Source of the DNA: Nemertoderma westbladi
Lineage: Eukaryota > Xenacoelomorpha > Nemertodermatida > Nemertodermatidae
Length of the DNA stretch: 31,231 nucleotides
Direction of reading: 5' to 3'
NCBI GenBank assembly: GCA_032718475.1
Contig: JAUCBJ010000447.1
Location: forward strand, 1 to 31,231
The notes under the pieces were generated by a model. That model was not told the origin of the DNA, did no database searches, and worked only from the letters and a program-made list of their open reading frames with translations. Of the stretch, positions 20,565 to 30,673 are shown one piece after another (within the stretch, counting starts at the first letter, position 1; every line of letters starts with the position of its first letter). Both the position numbers and the translations under genes were made by a program.

Positions 20565-20735
20565 TAGTTATGTTTCCGAAGTTGCCTTGGTTCCCATTTA
20601 TCGACCAGTTTCGGATGAAAGCCTAGGATGCTACTAAAGCAATGTGCCCAAACAGAATTGCTCCGTTTAGGGATCGAACCTGGAGCCTCCGGATTAGAGC
20701 CCCCAGTGTTTCACAACTAGACAAAGTTACCAAAT
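20565..20735 (-). mobile_element. tRNA-derived SINE candidate
   Basis: On the minus strand, GGTTCGATCCC (20670-20680) matches the tRNA B box, and an A-box-like TTGTCTAGTTGTG lies at about 20713-20725, at a tRNA-like distance. The presumed body (20565-20669) includes, on the minus strand, GATAAATGGGAACC, reminiscent of conserved SINE 3' domains. A folded tRNA is not convincing, so this is a SINE rather than a tRNA gene. The exact ends are unknown. Confidence 0.6.
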
Positions 20736-20745
20736 TTTGCGTAAA

Positions 20746-22095
20746 ATTACTTACATAGATGCAATAACCTCTAATGGGAATGGGAATGGGTGTTATAAAA
20801 ATAAAAATATTAGTAAAAAATAACTAAAAGACAAGCCGATAATGTTAATGTTACTTACACAAAAATGTCAATAAAGTGATCCCTAATTATTGGATTCAGG
20901 ATGGAACCCCAATTATTTATGAATGCTTCTAGTAAGCAGACAGACAGCCATGTTCCCATGTCCACTGGAATTGTCTCAGATTTATTGCTTTATAGTCTGT
21001 AGGAAAGTCCAATAAATCCCAGTTCCCCAACTTAAGAGTACCAGAACTCTGGTTATTGGTTATTTGAGTGGCTGACTGTTGTATCTTCCATTAGCTTTTT
21101 ATTCCTCTCCCTGCCTTCCTTACTGCTGCCATAAGGTCATCCATCAACTTCCTATTGGCTATCACTCCTGTCCTACACTTAGACCTAAATATTGCCTGCT
21201 GTTTTCTTTAGTGGATTTAATATCTGCAAATATTTTTATTTAGCTGAACCTGAGCTGGTGGCATTACACATATAATGTGGCAAATAATACTTCCTAGATT
21301 TCAAAATTCTAAAGGTTACGAACTAAGGTTGTTGTGTTGGTTAGTTCAGATACAATATGTAGTTTTTTTTAATATTTTGTGATCATTGTATTTACTTTAT
21401 TGTGGGTGTTATATATATTTCATATTTATTTCATATTAATTCATTTGTAAATGTATTATTACCCCAAATCAATAGAACAGGTTACAGTTTTATTTTTGAA
21501 AATCATTATCCAATCAGGTATCAGCTGTTGATTTTGATTGCGTCCAGACCCCATTTAATTCATAATAAAATAATATTAAATTTTAATGAAAATGAATAAT
21601 TATCGCCTCTATTGTAAATACAACTTTGTGTATCATAACAAGTTTTAGACTGTGTCAGAATGGGCGAAAGAGCAAAATCAACTGACAACCAAACACCGAC
21701 GCAATAGAGACAACAGATTGAAACAAATTTAATTAGGTAGGGCCTATTATTAACAACTAATTAAATATTAAATAATACCTGAATAATAATGCCCTAATTA
21801 GGTCTTATAATACCTAATTATGGCGTGCCAAATGTCTGTCCAGTGCCAGTGGACGTGCCTGGCATCTTAGCCCAGTATCGATATTCCATTAACTACAAAA
21901 TTTCAAATACTAGGAAAAAATTGTGAAAATTTAAATATTTATTAATTGAAATTGTTATCTATCATTTATCAAGATATTGGATTGGAATATTATAACAGTA
22001 TACATCACAAAGAGATGCATTTCAATATAATTCACAATATTGTGGACAAGAGTTGAAACTGAAACTAGTTTTAAAACTGATATTTATACATAATT
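20746..22095. other. Intergenic stretch upstream of the PDZ gene
   Basis: AT-rich, with no recognisable gene or repeat. Frames such as 21402-21599 are short and lack domains. The promoter and 5' UTR of the downstream gene are presumably here but no core element could be assigned. Confidence 0.45.
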
Positions 22096-24267
22096 ATGTC
22101 GAAGGAAGAAATAATTTCGTGTACCCTGGTTGGTGGAAGTCCCTGGGGTTTCCAGTTGCAGGGAGGGCGGGAACATGGTGTCCCTCTTACTGTTGCCATA
22201 GTAACCCGGGGAGGCGGGGCTGAGAAGGCGGGGTTACGAGAAGGAGACTTGATCATTGAGATAAACGGCTATACGGCCTCGTTGTTGACTCATAGTAACG
22301 CGTTGAAGGTAATAGGTACGTCGGGCAACACACTTTACATAAAGGTAGACAAGCAACAGAGATATCGGGATTGCAGTAGGGAAGTCCGACGACAACCGGA
22401 AGCGAAACGCGTCGATGATTCTCACAGCGAATCCCATCGTGGAAGAGAAACTACCAAAGGTCCCGCGAGATTAACCGGCGCTCCGCGAATATTTGAATCG
22501 TGGGAATCGCCTGTAGAAAGTTGGGATCCCTCCAGGGGCTGGATGCCGCAAGAACCGAAAGATTCGGAGCGCAAATGGACTCCCCAGAAACGTGCATGGA
22601 CCCCTGAGCGACACGAGAGCGGATGGGCACCTCCGCTGCAGACACGGGGCCCACCGCCTCAGGAACGCAGTTGGGTATTGGATACCCGACAGCAGCTACG
22701 AGATTCACCGCAACTTCAACAGCAGCACGCCTGGGCACCCCCACCTCAACCTCAACAGAACTGGTATCCACCAGAGAAGAACTCTTGGACTTCTTCCGTT
22801 CATAGGGGTTCTGACGAATATTTGAAGCGACAAGAAGCAAAAGCGACTGTGGAGAAAGCACTTAGTGGGATAAGTTTACCTCAAGCTTCCTCAATCACAG
22901 TTCCAATAGGAAAATCCGTTACTATAGAGTTGTCCCAGGAACACCAAGATGCGATGCCTAATCGATCGTACAAATTGCCATATGATGTTCAGCCCCCAAG
23001 ACCTTACAAACCACCTTCACCCGAACAACCGCCCGCTCCACCTGCTAAAGCGTATGTCCCACCTCCTGAAAAGGCCTATGTCCCACCACCTGCGCAGGCA
23101 TATGTCCCACCTCCTGAAAAACCGTATGTCCCACCTGAAAAACCGTATGTCCCACCTCATGTAAAGGCGCAGCCAGATGTTGCTGACATTAGCGATATAC
23201 TGCTTGGAAAAGAAAACAAACCTATTTCGGATCTCCTTTCCAAGACTTCCCCAGGAGGCACTAAGTACAAATGGGAAGTGGGAAAGTACGCGGCAGAGGA
23301 TTATCCTTCAGTAGAGGAGCAAAAGAAGATGTGCAAAACCATCGCGCAGTCCTTATTCTCTGAGGTCAATGCCGGAGCTCCTGGGGGTAAAATGTTTAAG
23401 AAAAGAGTTGAAAAAAGTAATAAATGGACGAAGGAAGGGGTTGGCCGCAACAAGGAAGAGCCAAAGAAGTTTCTTGAGAAATGGTCCGATATTGAAGAAC
23501 TCGAAAAACTGGACTCAAATGATCAGAATAAACAATATGCAATTCCTCCACCACCTCCATTGCCTGACATTAGTTCTATTCTGAAAGACCAATCGTCTTG
23601 GAAATCGAGGAAAAAAGATGTATTTACTTACAGGAATCCAAACAGCAGCGAAGTGATCTCCATTGCTCCCACAAATTTCGATGTGGATCTCAACAAGGCA
23701 GGGCGCTGCAAACACGACACAGTTACCCCTAAGATTTGTCAGCAGCTCATCATGGATCTCTCTTCGGAAAGTGGGAGCGGTTCATTGATGTTCCAAAAGC
23801 GGAAAACAAAGTCGGAAAAGTGGGTAAAAGATGAGTCAAATGTCAACAAGATATCACCAGGTGTGAGAGAAGTTTTAAAGAACAACCCGGGAGCTAAAAT
23901 ACAGATAGGTGGGAAGCCAAAACTTGGCAATGAAAGTATGGTTGATGCATTGGCAAAGAACAAGGGTTTAAATCACGTCAGTTTGGTGAAATCTCCTTGG
24001 GAAGCCGCTCTAGAAACCGGATCTGTTGACAGCGCTTTTGAGACATCGAGTCTAGCCGGGATGATGAGCAGACCGAGTTTAATGAGCGAAGCGATGTCCC
24101 GATCTGCTCGGATGAGAGATGCCGGCGGTTGGTCCCAGTCAAAGACAGAACACATATCGAGGTCCAATGTCACCGGTAATAAGTCGTGGCAACAGGAAGA
24201 AACTAAGACATGGGAAATTACTAAGAGTCCTTTTGCTTTGCCGGCACCACAAAAAAAGTTAATATAG
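22096..24267 (+). CDS. PDZ domain protein, synaptopodin-2-like, 723 aa
   Basis: Complete frame from ATG (22096) to TAG (24265-24267). Residues about 6-86 form a PDZ domain with the ligand loop PWGFQLQGG (16-24) and GLREGDLIIEINGY. Next comes a Trp/Pro-rich region with WxPPxx-type repeats, then five YVPP units at 320-354. Two related blocks follow: one with DISDILLGK and GGKMFKKRVEKSNKW (to about 445), one with DISSIL and LMFQKRKTKSEKWVKDE (to about 582). The MF-x-KR-x-x-x-S-x-KW motif resembles the conserved repeat of synaptopodin/myopodin proteins, which bind alpha-actinin and actin at Z-discs and stress fibres; an N-terminal PDZ fits SYNPO2. The tail includes KSPWEAALETGSVDSAFE. A cytoskeletal role is inferred. 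The frame has no interruption, unusual for a PDZ gene; it may be a large exon, an intron-poor gene or a retrocopy. Candidate AATAAA signals lie at 24716, 24903 and 24908. Confidence 0.9.
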   Translation: MSKEEIISCTLVGGSPWGFQLQGGREHGVPLTVAIVTRGGGAEKAGLREGDLIIEINGYTASLLTHSNALKVIGTSGNTLYIKVDKQQRYRDCSREVRRQPEAKRVDDSHSESHRGRETTKGPARLTGAPRIFESWESPVESWDPSRGWMPQEPKDSERKWTPQKRAWTPERHESGWAPPLQTRGPPPQERSWVLDTRQQLRDSPQLQQQHAWAPPPQPQQNWYPPEKNSWTSSVHRGSDEYLKRQEAKATVEKALSGISLPQASSITVPIGKSVTIELSQEHQDAMPNRSYKLPYDVQPPRPYKPPSPEQPPAPPAKAYVPPPEKAYVPPPAQAYVPPPEKPYVPPEKPYVPPHVKAQPDVADISDILLGKENKPISDLLSKTSPGGTKYKWEVGKYAAEDYPSVEEQKKMCKTIAQSLFSEVNAGAPGGKMFKKRVEKSNKWTKEGVGRNKEEPKKFLEKWSDIEELEKLDSNDQNKQYAIPPPPPLPDISSILKDQSSWKSRKKDVFTYRNPNSSEVISIAPTNFDVDLNKAGRCKHDTVTPKICQQLIMDLSSESGSGSLMFQKRKTKSEKWVKDESNVNKISPGVREVLKNNPGAKIQIGGKPKLGNESMVDALAKNKGLNHVSLVKSPWEAALETGSVDSAFETSSLAGMMSRPSLMSEAMSRSARMRDAGGWSQSKTEHISRSNVTGNKSWQQEETKTWEITKSPFALPAPQKKLI

Positions 24268-24949
24268 TGAGTGAGTTGTTGATAAAGATGTAAATCTAAA
24301 CATTTAATATATACTGTCCTTACACTAGTGATGCAAACCATATTGTAACGTGTTCCTGTTTCATGCAGGTTTTTATTGGAATAGTAGTGACATAGATGAT
24401 TGGGACGTGTTTTAGAGCCTGCATAATACCCACATAAATTTTAGTGTATTATTATCTTAAAGACTATTTAATTTATCTTTTATACTGTACGTATACTTAA
24501 TAATATTGAATGACAGTATTTATTAAATTATACAGGTACAGGTCACAGCCACAGGTAGGCCTATATACTGAACCTAAACATGCTCAAAATTCCTTCATAC
24601 TAGGACACAAACCAAACCCAAATGGAATTGAATTGTTTTTTTTTTACGACGCCGCGTATTATTAATTGTCATATTAGTTGAATTATCACCGAGACAGCGT
24701 TCTCATTTACATTATAATAAAGTATGAAATTAATATATATATTTCCAAATTAAATGTTGGACTTTTTAATATTTTGTGCTGTAGTTATTCTTATTTAACA
24801 CTTTATGTTACTATTGAAGTACAAGATCGTTGGTAGAATAATGAATATTTCAAAGTTAGGGAACATTATGTTGTATGGTTTGCCAGATGATTTTTGCAGT
24901 ATAATAAAATAAATATTATATAATTTAGTAATATTACGTTATTTTCTTG
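24268..24949 (+). other. Probable 3' UTR of the PDZ gene
   Basis: AT-rich sequence without a gene, holding AATAAA at 24716-24721 and overlapping AATAAA at 24903-24913. Which one is used, if any, cannot be told from sequence. Confidence 0.5.
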
Positions 24950-25075
24950 GCCCATGTGAAGAATACCAGACTTTCTGACGTTATATTTCACTTTGCAGTT
25001 ACCCCCATGTGAAGGATACCAGAATTTCTACCGTTATATTTCACTTTGCAGTTACCCCCATGTGAAGAATACCAG
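24950..25075 (+). repeat. 53-bp tandem repeat, about 2.3 copies
   Basis: CATGTGAAGAATACCAG starts at 24953, 25006 and 25059; units contain TTATATTTCACTTTGCAGTT, which looks like a 3' splice site but is present in each copy. Confidence 0.88.
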
Positions 25076-25399
25076 GTTTTCACCAAAAACACAGGCTACA
25101 GAAGGGCTGAATCTAACCAAAACAATAAACGAATTAGTATGTGTACAGGTATAAGACAGAAAGAAATAAGCAGAATACAGACAGAAATAAGCGCTATAAA
25201 ACACTTAATAAAGATAAATAAAAAAAAAATAAAAAATTTAAGCGGATTGAATTCCCTGCACTACCCAGCGGAAAATGGGCGAAGTGGCATTTTACCAATT
25301 ATAGTTGGGAAGGTGACATTACCAATAATTATGTCACCTAATAACCAACTTAGGCGATACACATTGCCAGCCACAAAAGAAAGTTGAGAGGTCATAAAC
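25076..25399. other. Unassigned Lys-rich stretch
   Basis: A frame continues to 25387 from the 53-bp repeat; it starts at TTG, has an internal ATG at 25139 and a Lys/Ile-rich composition with no recognised domain. I do not call a gene. Confidence 0.3.
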
Positions 25400-25782
25400 C
25401 ATCTCAAAGGGACAAAGGGGCTAGCACGTGGGGATAGTGGCAGCAGGGAGTGGCGAGAAGGAAATTAATCGGGTTAGCCAATGATGGGAGGGGAAAACAG
25501 GTGTTTGGAACGCATCTATTGGCCAGGCCGCTCAATACAGTAGCAGTGATTAATATGTGTTAACAATATAACCGTTGTACTTGTGGATTATGATTCAGTT
25601 GGTATCTGTAGAGTTGTGAGACCGGAACGGTTTTTAATCGTCGTCGTCATTACCGTGCTATTATATTCTGACTGTGCTATTATTATGTTCTGTGATTATA
25701 AGAACTGGCACTAAAAACTCAGTTATTCCAACGGCCTTCGGTGGCAATATCCAGACCACATCCTTTCAGCAGCCTACAGATG
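25400..25782 (+). other. Candidate 5' LTR region of the BEL/Pao-like remnant
   Basis: Non-coding sequence of LTR-like size directly precedes the gag-like region, and TGGCGACGCG (25783-25792) could be a tRNA primer-binding site starting with TGG just after an ACA-type end (25775-25779). No 3' LTR is in the window, so neither boundary can be confirmed. Confidence 0.3.
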
Positions 25783-25902
25783 TGGCGACGCGTATAATAC
25801 CAAAACAACACACAAGTCGGGGTTTAGCAACCATCTCCTAGGTCCCGTCACAGTTAAAAACTGCCGAGCAAGTTAATACCATCCGTAGAAAAGAAATAAA
25901 CT

Positions 25903-26530
25903 GTGACCACAGCCCGCACCAACAATGAGCGAACAACGAATGCCCCAGGGTTCAGAGAGGGGCGGAAGTCTGCCGCGAACCCTGAGCGACAGAGACGAAA
26001 CGATTCGGGAAGCAGCGACGAGGCGGTACCGGCCCGCCACACCAGATTCGCCAATGAGCCAATGAGGGACACTCCAGTCGTTGAGGAGAGCGGTCGAGTA
26101 CGAGGAGGAGAGGGGAGCGAGTCGATGCGAGATCACAGTGGCGAACGAGGTACCGAAGTCGCCGGCCAACCAGTGGCCAAAGGCGGCGACTGGCCCACCG
26201 GAACGGCAACGGTGGTGCCGACGGTACGGCGCTGGGCGAGGAGGGAAGGTCAAGTCCAGGAGGAAGACGTCGGGACGAGCAATCGCCTACGACGAGGGTA
26301 CAACGCCACCAGGAAGTACAGTGGGCCGGTGTACAGGTGTACATAGGGCCCTATCTAGTAGATGCGAGGGGGATTAAGTTAGTGGGATGGGCGGACCCGC
26401 ACGACACCGAACCCGAGGTTAACCCCGAAGATTCGGTGTCGTCAGTTAGTAGGAATGCTAGTAAGCATGGGAAAATTAGAACAGGCGATGGGAGTCTGTT
26501 GCAACCGAAAAGTCCGCTACATCCTCCGTG
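25903..26530 (+). pseudogene. N-terminal, charged gag-like region, frame uncertain
   Basis: Three frames are open in turn: 25903-26346, an ATG at 25925 closed by TGA at about 26063, and 26337-26531. All give Arg/Glu/Gly-rich sequence without a domain. Position between the candidate LTR and the coiled coil suggests the start of gag, but which frame was used cannot be decided. The ATG at 25925 is the first one after the candidate primer site. Confidence 0.4.
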
Positions 26531-27684
26531 AAAGCAAGAATGGTGTTAGAGATAGATCTGGCGTGTCAGCTAGACATAGTTGCGCTGGATCAAAAGGAAC
26601 TAGAGAGACAGCTGGATGAGGGGACTGCGTTACTAGAAAGGGAAGGGAACTAGCGAGAGAGTGTAAAGAGAGGGCCGAGAGGGTGGCGAGAAACTATAGA
26701 GAGCGGGTGGAGAGAGAAATGAATGAGCGCAAAGAGCGTGATGAGCGGGAGACGAGAGATGAAAACGAGTGCAAGGAGCGGGAGGCGAGAGAGGAAAACG
26801 AGTGCAAGGAGCGGGAGGCGAGAGAGGAAAACGAGTGTAAGGAGCGAGAAGCAAGAAGAGCTGAGAGGATTGAGAGAGAAGCGAACGAGCGTAGAGAGTG
26901 GGAGGCGAGGGAGGCATAGTTAGCTGATCAGAGTATTAGAGAGGACAGAGAGAGAGAGAGGGCTGGTAAACGTATGAGGGATGATGATATGCATTACCAG
27001 TATGAGGATGATTATGCGTTAATGCAGTATCAGGCGAAGCAAAAACGCCAATTAGAACTGGCAAATCTGGGTTTATCAGAGAGCGAGGCTGGTTCGGGAA
27101 GATTTATGAGGAAGCAGGGGTGATGGAAACCTTTGTTAATACCCCACTTACAGGTACCGGACGACAGACCCAGAACTGGTGTGACCGGACGGATGGGGGG
27201 GGGGGGGGGGGGGGGTAATGACAATACATTTAATGAAAACGTTAATATTAATAGTACCGTAGTAGATAACCCTAATAGTAACGAAATATTTCTAGCAGGA
27301 AATAATGTTGATACTGGAACAGCAAATGATTTAAATAATGATATAACAAATAATAACAGTGAAGAAAATAACTTAAATAATAATGTAAATATTGGTGCAC
27401 CAAATACCAAAATAATTTAAATAATAACCGGTGTACAGTCAAATAATAATATTATAAATAATCCCGGTGAAATTAATCAAAATAATGCTAATAATAACGT
27501 AATAAATCAACAGGGTGAGGCTAGTGGCGGTATAATTAATACAAACATTGGGGAAACAGGTAATTCGCCTAGCGGGGGCCTACAAGGCCACGCGGTTGCG
27601 CAGGGAGAAACGCAGGCGAATGAACCCAGGGAGAATAGAACTAACGTGTCGACTGGAGGGAACATGGGCATGGGGGCGAAGTGA
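26513..27684 (+). pseudogene. Gag-like coiled coil and Asn-rich linker, with stops and frameshifts
   Basis: One frame carries SSVKARMVLEIDLACQLDI and then QKELERQLDEGT up to a stop near 26652. A second frame takes over (from about 26641) with a strongly charged helix: RNYRERVEREMNERKERD and three near-identical ENECKEREARE units. Gag proteins of BEL/Pao elements commonly open with an SSVKAR-type helix like this. In-frame stops occur at 26917, 27121, 27418 and 27682; between them the frame continues as an Asn-rich region. A poly-G run at about 27195-27216 lies inside. The stops show it is not functional as one protein. Confidence 0.65.
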
Positions 27685-28305
27685 GAAGATGTGACGGGTG
27701 GCGTGGGAGGGGGGGGGGGGGGGGGGGGCTATGGGCACCCCACCGACAACCAGATTAAGTGGGCTAACGACGAGGTAGGGGGGGGGGGGGGGGGCGGAGG
27801 AAAGATGCCCCACAGAGCGTCGGCAGGAAATGCGCGCGGTGAGTTAAGTGAACCTTGGCACCCGACGACGGAGGATAATAGGAGGGCAACGAATATCCGC
27901 GAGGCCGTACAACCGGGCAGAGGGAGGGACGTTGGTGCCGTAAGCGGCCAAACGAGAAAACGTCGAGCCCACTCGGAAGACGGAAGGAGGACAGTAGAGT
28001 TCATCCGGGAGGTCGATACGAGACCTCATGAAGGAGGACATAACGCTGAAACCAGAAGAAGTGAGGAGGAAGGAGGAAATGTTGCTACGGGCAACCAGAG
28101 ACGTCGAGACTGGACGGACAGCGAACCGTCGATAGTCGAACTAGAGAGAGAGAGCCGGTGGGGTCGTACTTCGGGAGATTGCCGTCGCCCCGGAGAAACA
28201 CAACCTGGCGAAATATACCACACACCGGGAGAGGGGTACAGAGTGTACCGATACGAGGAGGAAAAGAGAGGAAGGGATCGAGGGAAACTTCCCGTCGGAA
28301 TGTAG
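27685..28305 (+). pseudogene. Gag-like Gly/Arg-rich linker
   Basis: The same frame as the coiled-coil portion stays open here for about 200 codons (GYGHPTDNQIKWANDEV, then RTVEFIREVDTRPHEGG), interrupted only by poly-G runs at about 27708-27728 and 27778-27794 that encode poly-Gly. It ends at 28305, while a frame offset by one base (28158-28709) continues with GHRQTAGHTVGLTAHT and PVPAHQYDYNMQGYN. A frameshift near 28160-28305 is likely. Confidence 0.5.
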
Positions 28306-28821
28306 CTGCCGATCGAGGATATGGTAGTCGCGGGGAGGAGTTCTCGGAATATTCGAGAAGATTAAACTTCGATCCGGAGGGACACAGGCAGACTGCAGGA
28401 CATACTGTAGGTCTTACTGCACATACTATAGGCCATGCTGGGAGAGATAGTGTAGGCGATAGGGTAGCGCGAATGCCGGGATTGGACCCGGAGGTCGCGG
28501 CTTACATACCGGTGAGTAGGCAAGAACCTGCTAGGCCTATACCGGTACCTGCACACCAGTATGACTATAATATGCAGGGATACAATACATACCCAGGGGA
28601 GGGGGGGGGGGGTATTGCAGATAGGTGTATGGGCCCCAATATAATGACATCTACCCCAGTACCAAATATAACATCGTGGGTGGGGGGGGGGGGGGGGGGG
28701 GCAGGGTGACATTCCCCCATTACTGTATCTGCAATACACACAACCAAAAACAAAAACCCCGACCCCCTCAGACCCAAATAAATCGTGTGACACAGAGATA
28801 TGGAGGGGACCGCTACCCCCG
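28306..28821 (+). pseudogene. Gag-like Pro/Gly-rich linker with poly-G frameshift
   Basis: The frame runs to a stop just after the G run at 28681-28701; downstream sequence in a third frame (YLQYTQPKTKTPTPSDPN) joins directly to the capsid-like frame at 28822. The G run is the likely place where the frame is lost, either by real slippage or by a sequencing length error. Confidence 0.5.
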
Positions 28822-29481
28822 ATGATATATCCCACTCAGGGAAAGTCGACGAACCCGAGAGGCGAAGCACAACCAACATTGAAGGAGCCTGCATCCCTAC
28901 CGTCGAGCGCGCTGGAAGTTCAAGCGATGGGAATGGCAACACTCATCGACGCGCTGAAAACTAGAATTGAGCTGCCACCCATGGAGCCTTTCAAGTTTGA
29001 TGGTAGCAAGCCGGAAGAATATCTACAGTTCCGGAGGATGTACAGCAACGAGATTTTGACAAAAAATCTCACGCAGGCGGAGTGCCTTAAATACCTACAA
29101 GTCTATACAGGGGGGCCAGCTTACGACATCGTGAGGCAATACCAAGGTATTGAAGGAGGATTCACGACCGCATGGAGAGCCCTGGACAGGGAATTTGGCC
29201 ATCCTGCGAAGATTATCCGACAAACCTTAAGGGGAATAACATCAGGCGGACTCGCAGATAACCCCGTTAGCATCAAGACTTTCGCTAACAAAGTAGAGAA
29301 AGCGCTAATAGTGTTAAAGACTCTAGATGCACCTTACGAACTCAATGCATCAAACAACATCACCACGATAGCGCAGGCACTACCGATTTGGTTAAGGAAA
29401 CAAATGGAGAAAGATCGCTTTCTCCACTCGAGAAAAGAAAGGTGCGGAGCCAGGGTTGGAGGAGATGTCGAACTTCCTTAA
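28822..29481 (+). pseudogene. BEL/Pao-type gag capsid region (DUF1759-like)
   Basis: Residues from about 38 read IDALKTRIELPPMEPFKFDG, then EEYLQFRRMY, LTQAECLKYLQVYTGGPAYD, TTAWRALDREFGHPAKI and FANKVEKAL. This is the pattern of the DUF1759 gag domain of BEL/Pao LTR retrotransposons, which forms the particle shell. Near codon 192 (about 29400) the frame stops resembling the family, and the expected continuation is found in the +1 frame, so there is a frameshift. No protease, reverse transcriptase or integrase was found downstream. Confidence 0.8.
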
Positions 29482-29602
29482 CTACGAGGCGGAGCTAATA
29501 ACGGATCCAGTCTATAGTGAGGACAGTCTAGGAAGGTACCGAAAACGGAATACAGCCGACCTAAACCCGAACATAGTGCGGCGAATGCACTTCCGAAGGT
29601 GA
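29402..29602 (+). pseudogene. Continuation of the BEL/Pao-type gag in a second frame
   Basis: Reads EPGLEEMSNFLNYEAEL and TDPVY, the usual end of the DUF1759 capsid region, and closes with TGA at 29600-29602. It overlaps the preceding frame by 80 bp. Confidence 0.7.
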
Positions 29603-30023
29603 GGCAGTCACTACCGTATGCGGCCACACAGGGGACTACAAGTCCACAGGAGCTGGGAGTAGAGCCACACCGTGGCAGGGACAGAAACAAAGTAACAACA
29701 CCAACAAATACAAACCCAATACCCCCAGTAGGCCGAGTCCAAGTAACCAAAACACTAAACCACTAGATATGAATCTAAGCGCAATACGTGAAGCGCTATA
29801 TAAGGAACGCTACAATCCCGAATACAAATGCCAATTGCATAGGTTCGGCACACATAAGACTATAAACTGTAAACATTGGCAGGCGTTGCTTAAACAAGAT
29901 CGAATAGCCTACACCGGTAAGAATGGACTATATGTCATTGATGCGCGGTATGATGAACCCATCCTCGGCGACAGTTGGACCTACTTCGCACCTTGGGTGT
30001 TAAGTAGGTCATTAATTAATTAA
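29603..30023 (+). pseudogene. Gag linker and variant zinc knuckle, third frame
   Basis: A third frame is open from before 29603 to the TAA at 30021-30023. It starts Ser/Asn/Pro-rich and then carries YKCQLHRFGTHKTINCKHW. This has the spacing C-x2-H-x4-H-x4-C of a retroviral-type zinc knuckle with the second Cys replaced by His (29829-29870). KHWQALL behind it also fits the family. The protein stops soon after and pol is absent, so this is the 3' limit of the remnant. Confidence 0.6.
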
Positions 30024-30122
30024 TCAATTAATTAATTGGTCGATTAAACAATTAATTAATTGTTTAATCAATCGATTTGTATCAAATAATGTTGCCAAAG
30101 GCAATTTAATTTGATACAAATC
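30012..30122. repeat. AT-rich palindrome and hairpin
   Basis: A 28-bp perfect palindrome (GATTAAACAATTAA, centre 30055/30056) spans 30042-30069. Next to it, GATTTGTATCAAAT (30074-30087) pairs with 30109-30122, with an inner TTGCC/GGCAA stem around an AAA loop. TTAATTAAT runs precede both. Confidence 0.85.
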
Positions 30123-30601
30123 AATCAGATAGGGACGCGAAATGAATAAATTGTACTATAACAAATGAAATATACAACACAATAGGCACTGTGCAATATA
30201 ATATACAATACATTTGTATTATTTTTGCCATACAGTAGGTAAAGGTAGAATTAAATATAAAGACACGAGCGGGGCCCAAAACATAAATTACCCTCACCCA
30301 AAAATAAAGTGGCCCCAGTTTGGCCCCGAGTCATCCCTCAATAATCTATGGCTGGTTGGGATCTTATTAGCCGTAGCATAACTAATCCAAACATCGAATC
30401 CTATACTGTATGTCAACGCGTGAATGGGACCTGCGATAGAGTTTAAATTATTCAAACCTATAGCTTCGTTATTACATCAATTCGTCCAAGAAATTAGAAT
30501 AAACATCTGCTCTTGCAATAGTTTGCATTCTTTCATATTGTACTTTATGAAGCAGTCCACGCGCATATTAGCTCAACAACAAAGGCAATACCCAAACGCC
30601 A
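30123..30601. other. Spacer, no feature recognised
   Basis: AT-rich; a 60-codon frame at 30424-30606 has no domain. Confidence 0.4.
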
Positions 30602-30664
30602 TGTGAGGATTGAACCCACGACCTATTGGAGATGTGAATTCAAAGCAACCACTACACCAAGGTG
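30602..30664 (-). repeat. tRNA-like head (SINE or tRNA pseudogene)
   Basis: On the minus strand, TGGTGTAGTGG (A box) and GGGTTCAATCC (B box, 30607-30617) are correctly spaced, and GTGGG/CTCAC can form the T stem. The acceptor ends do not pair, so it is not a working tRNA. It lies next to the big inverted repeat. Confidence 0.6.
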
Positions 30665-30673
30665 GAACAGTAA

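Noticed and set aside
25046-25387. 113-codon frame starting in the 53-bp repeat
   Set aside because: Its start is a TTG inside a tandem repeat, composition is Lys-rich, and no domain is seen.
30602-30664. Functional tRNA gene
   Set aside because: A and B boxes and the T stem are present, but the acceptor arms do not pair; a SINE head or pseudogene fits better.
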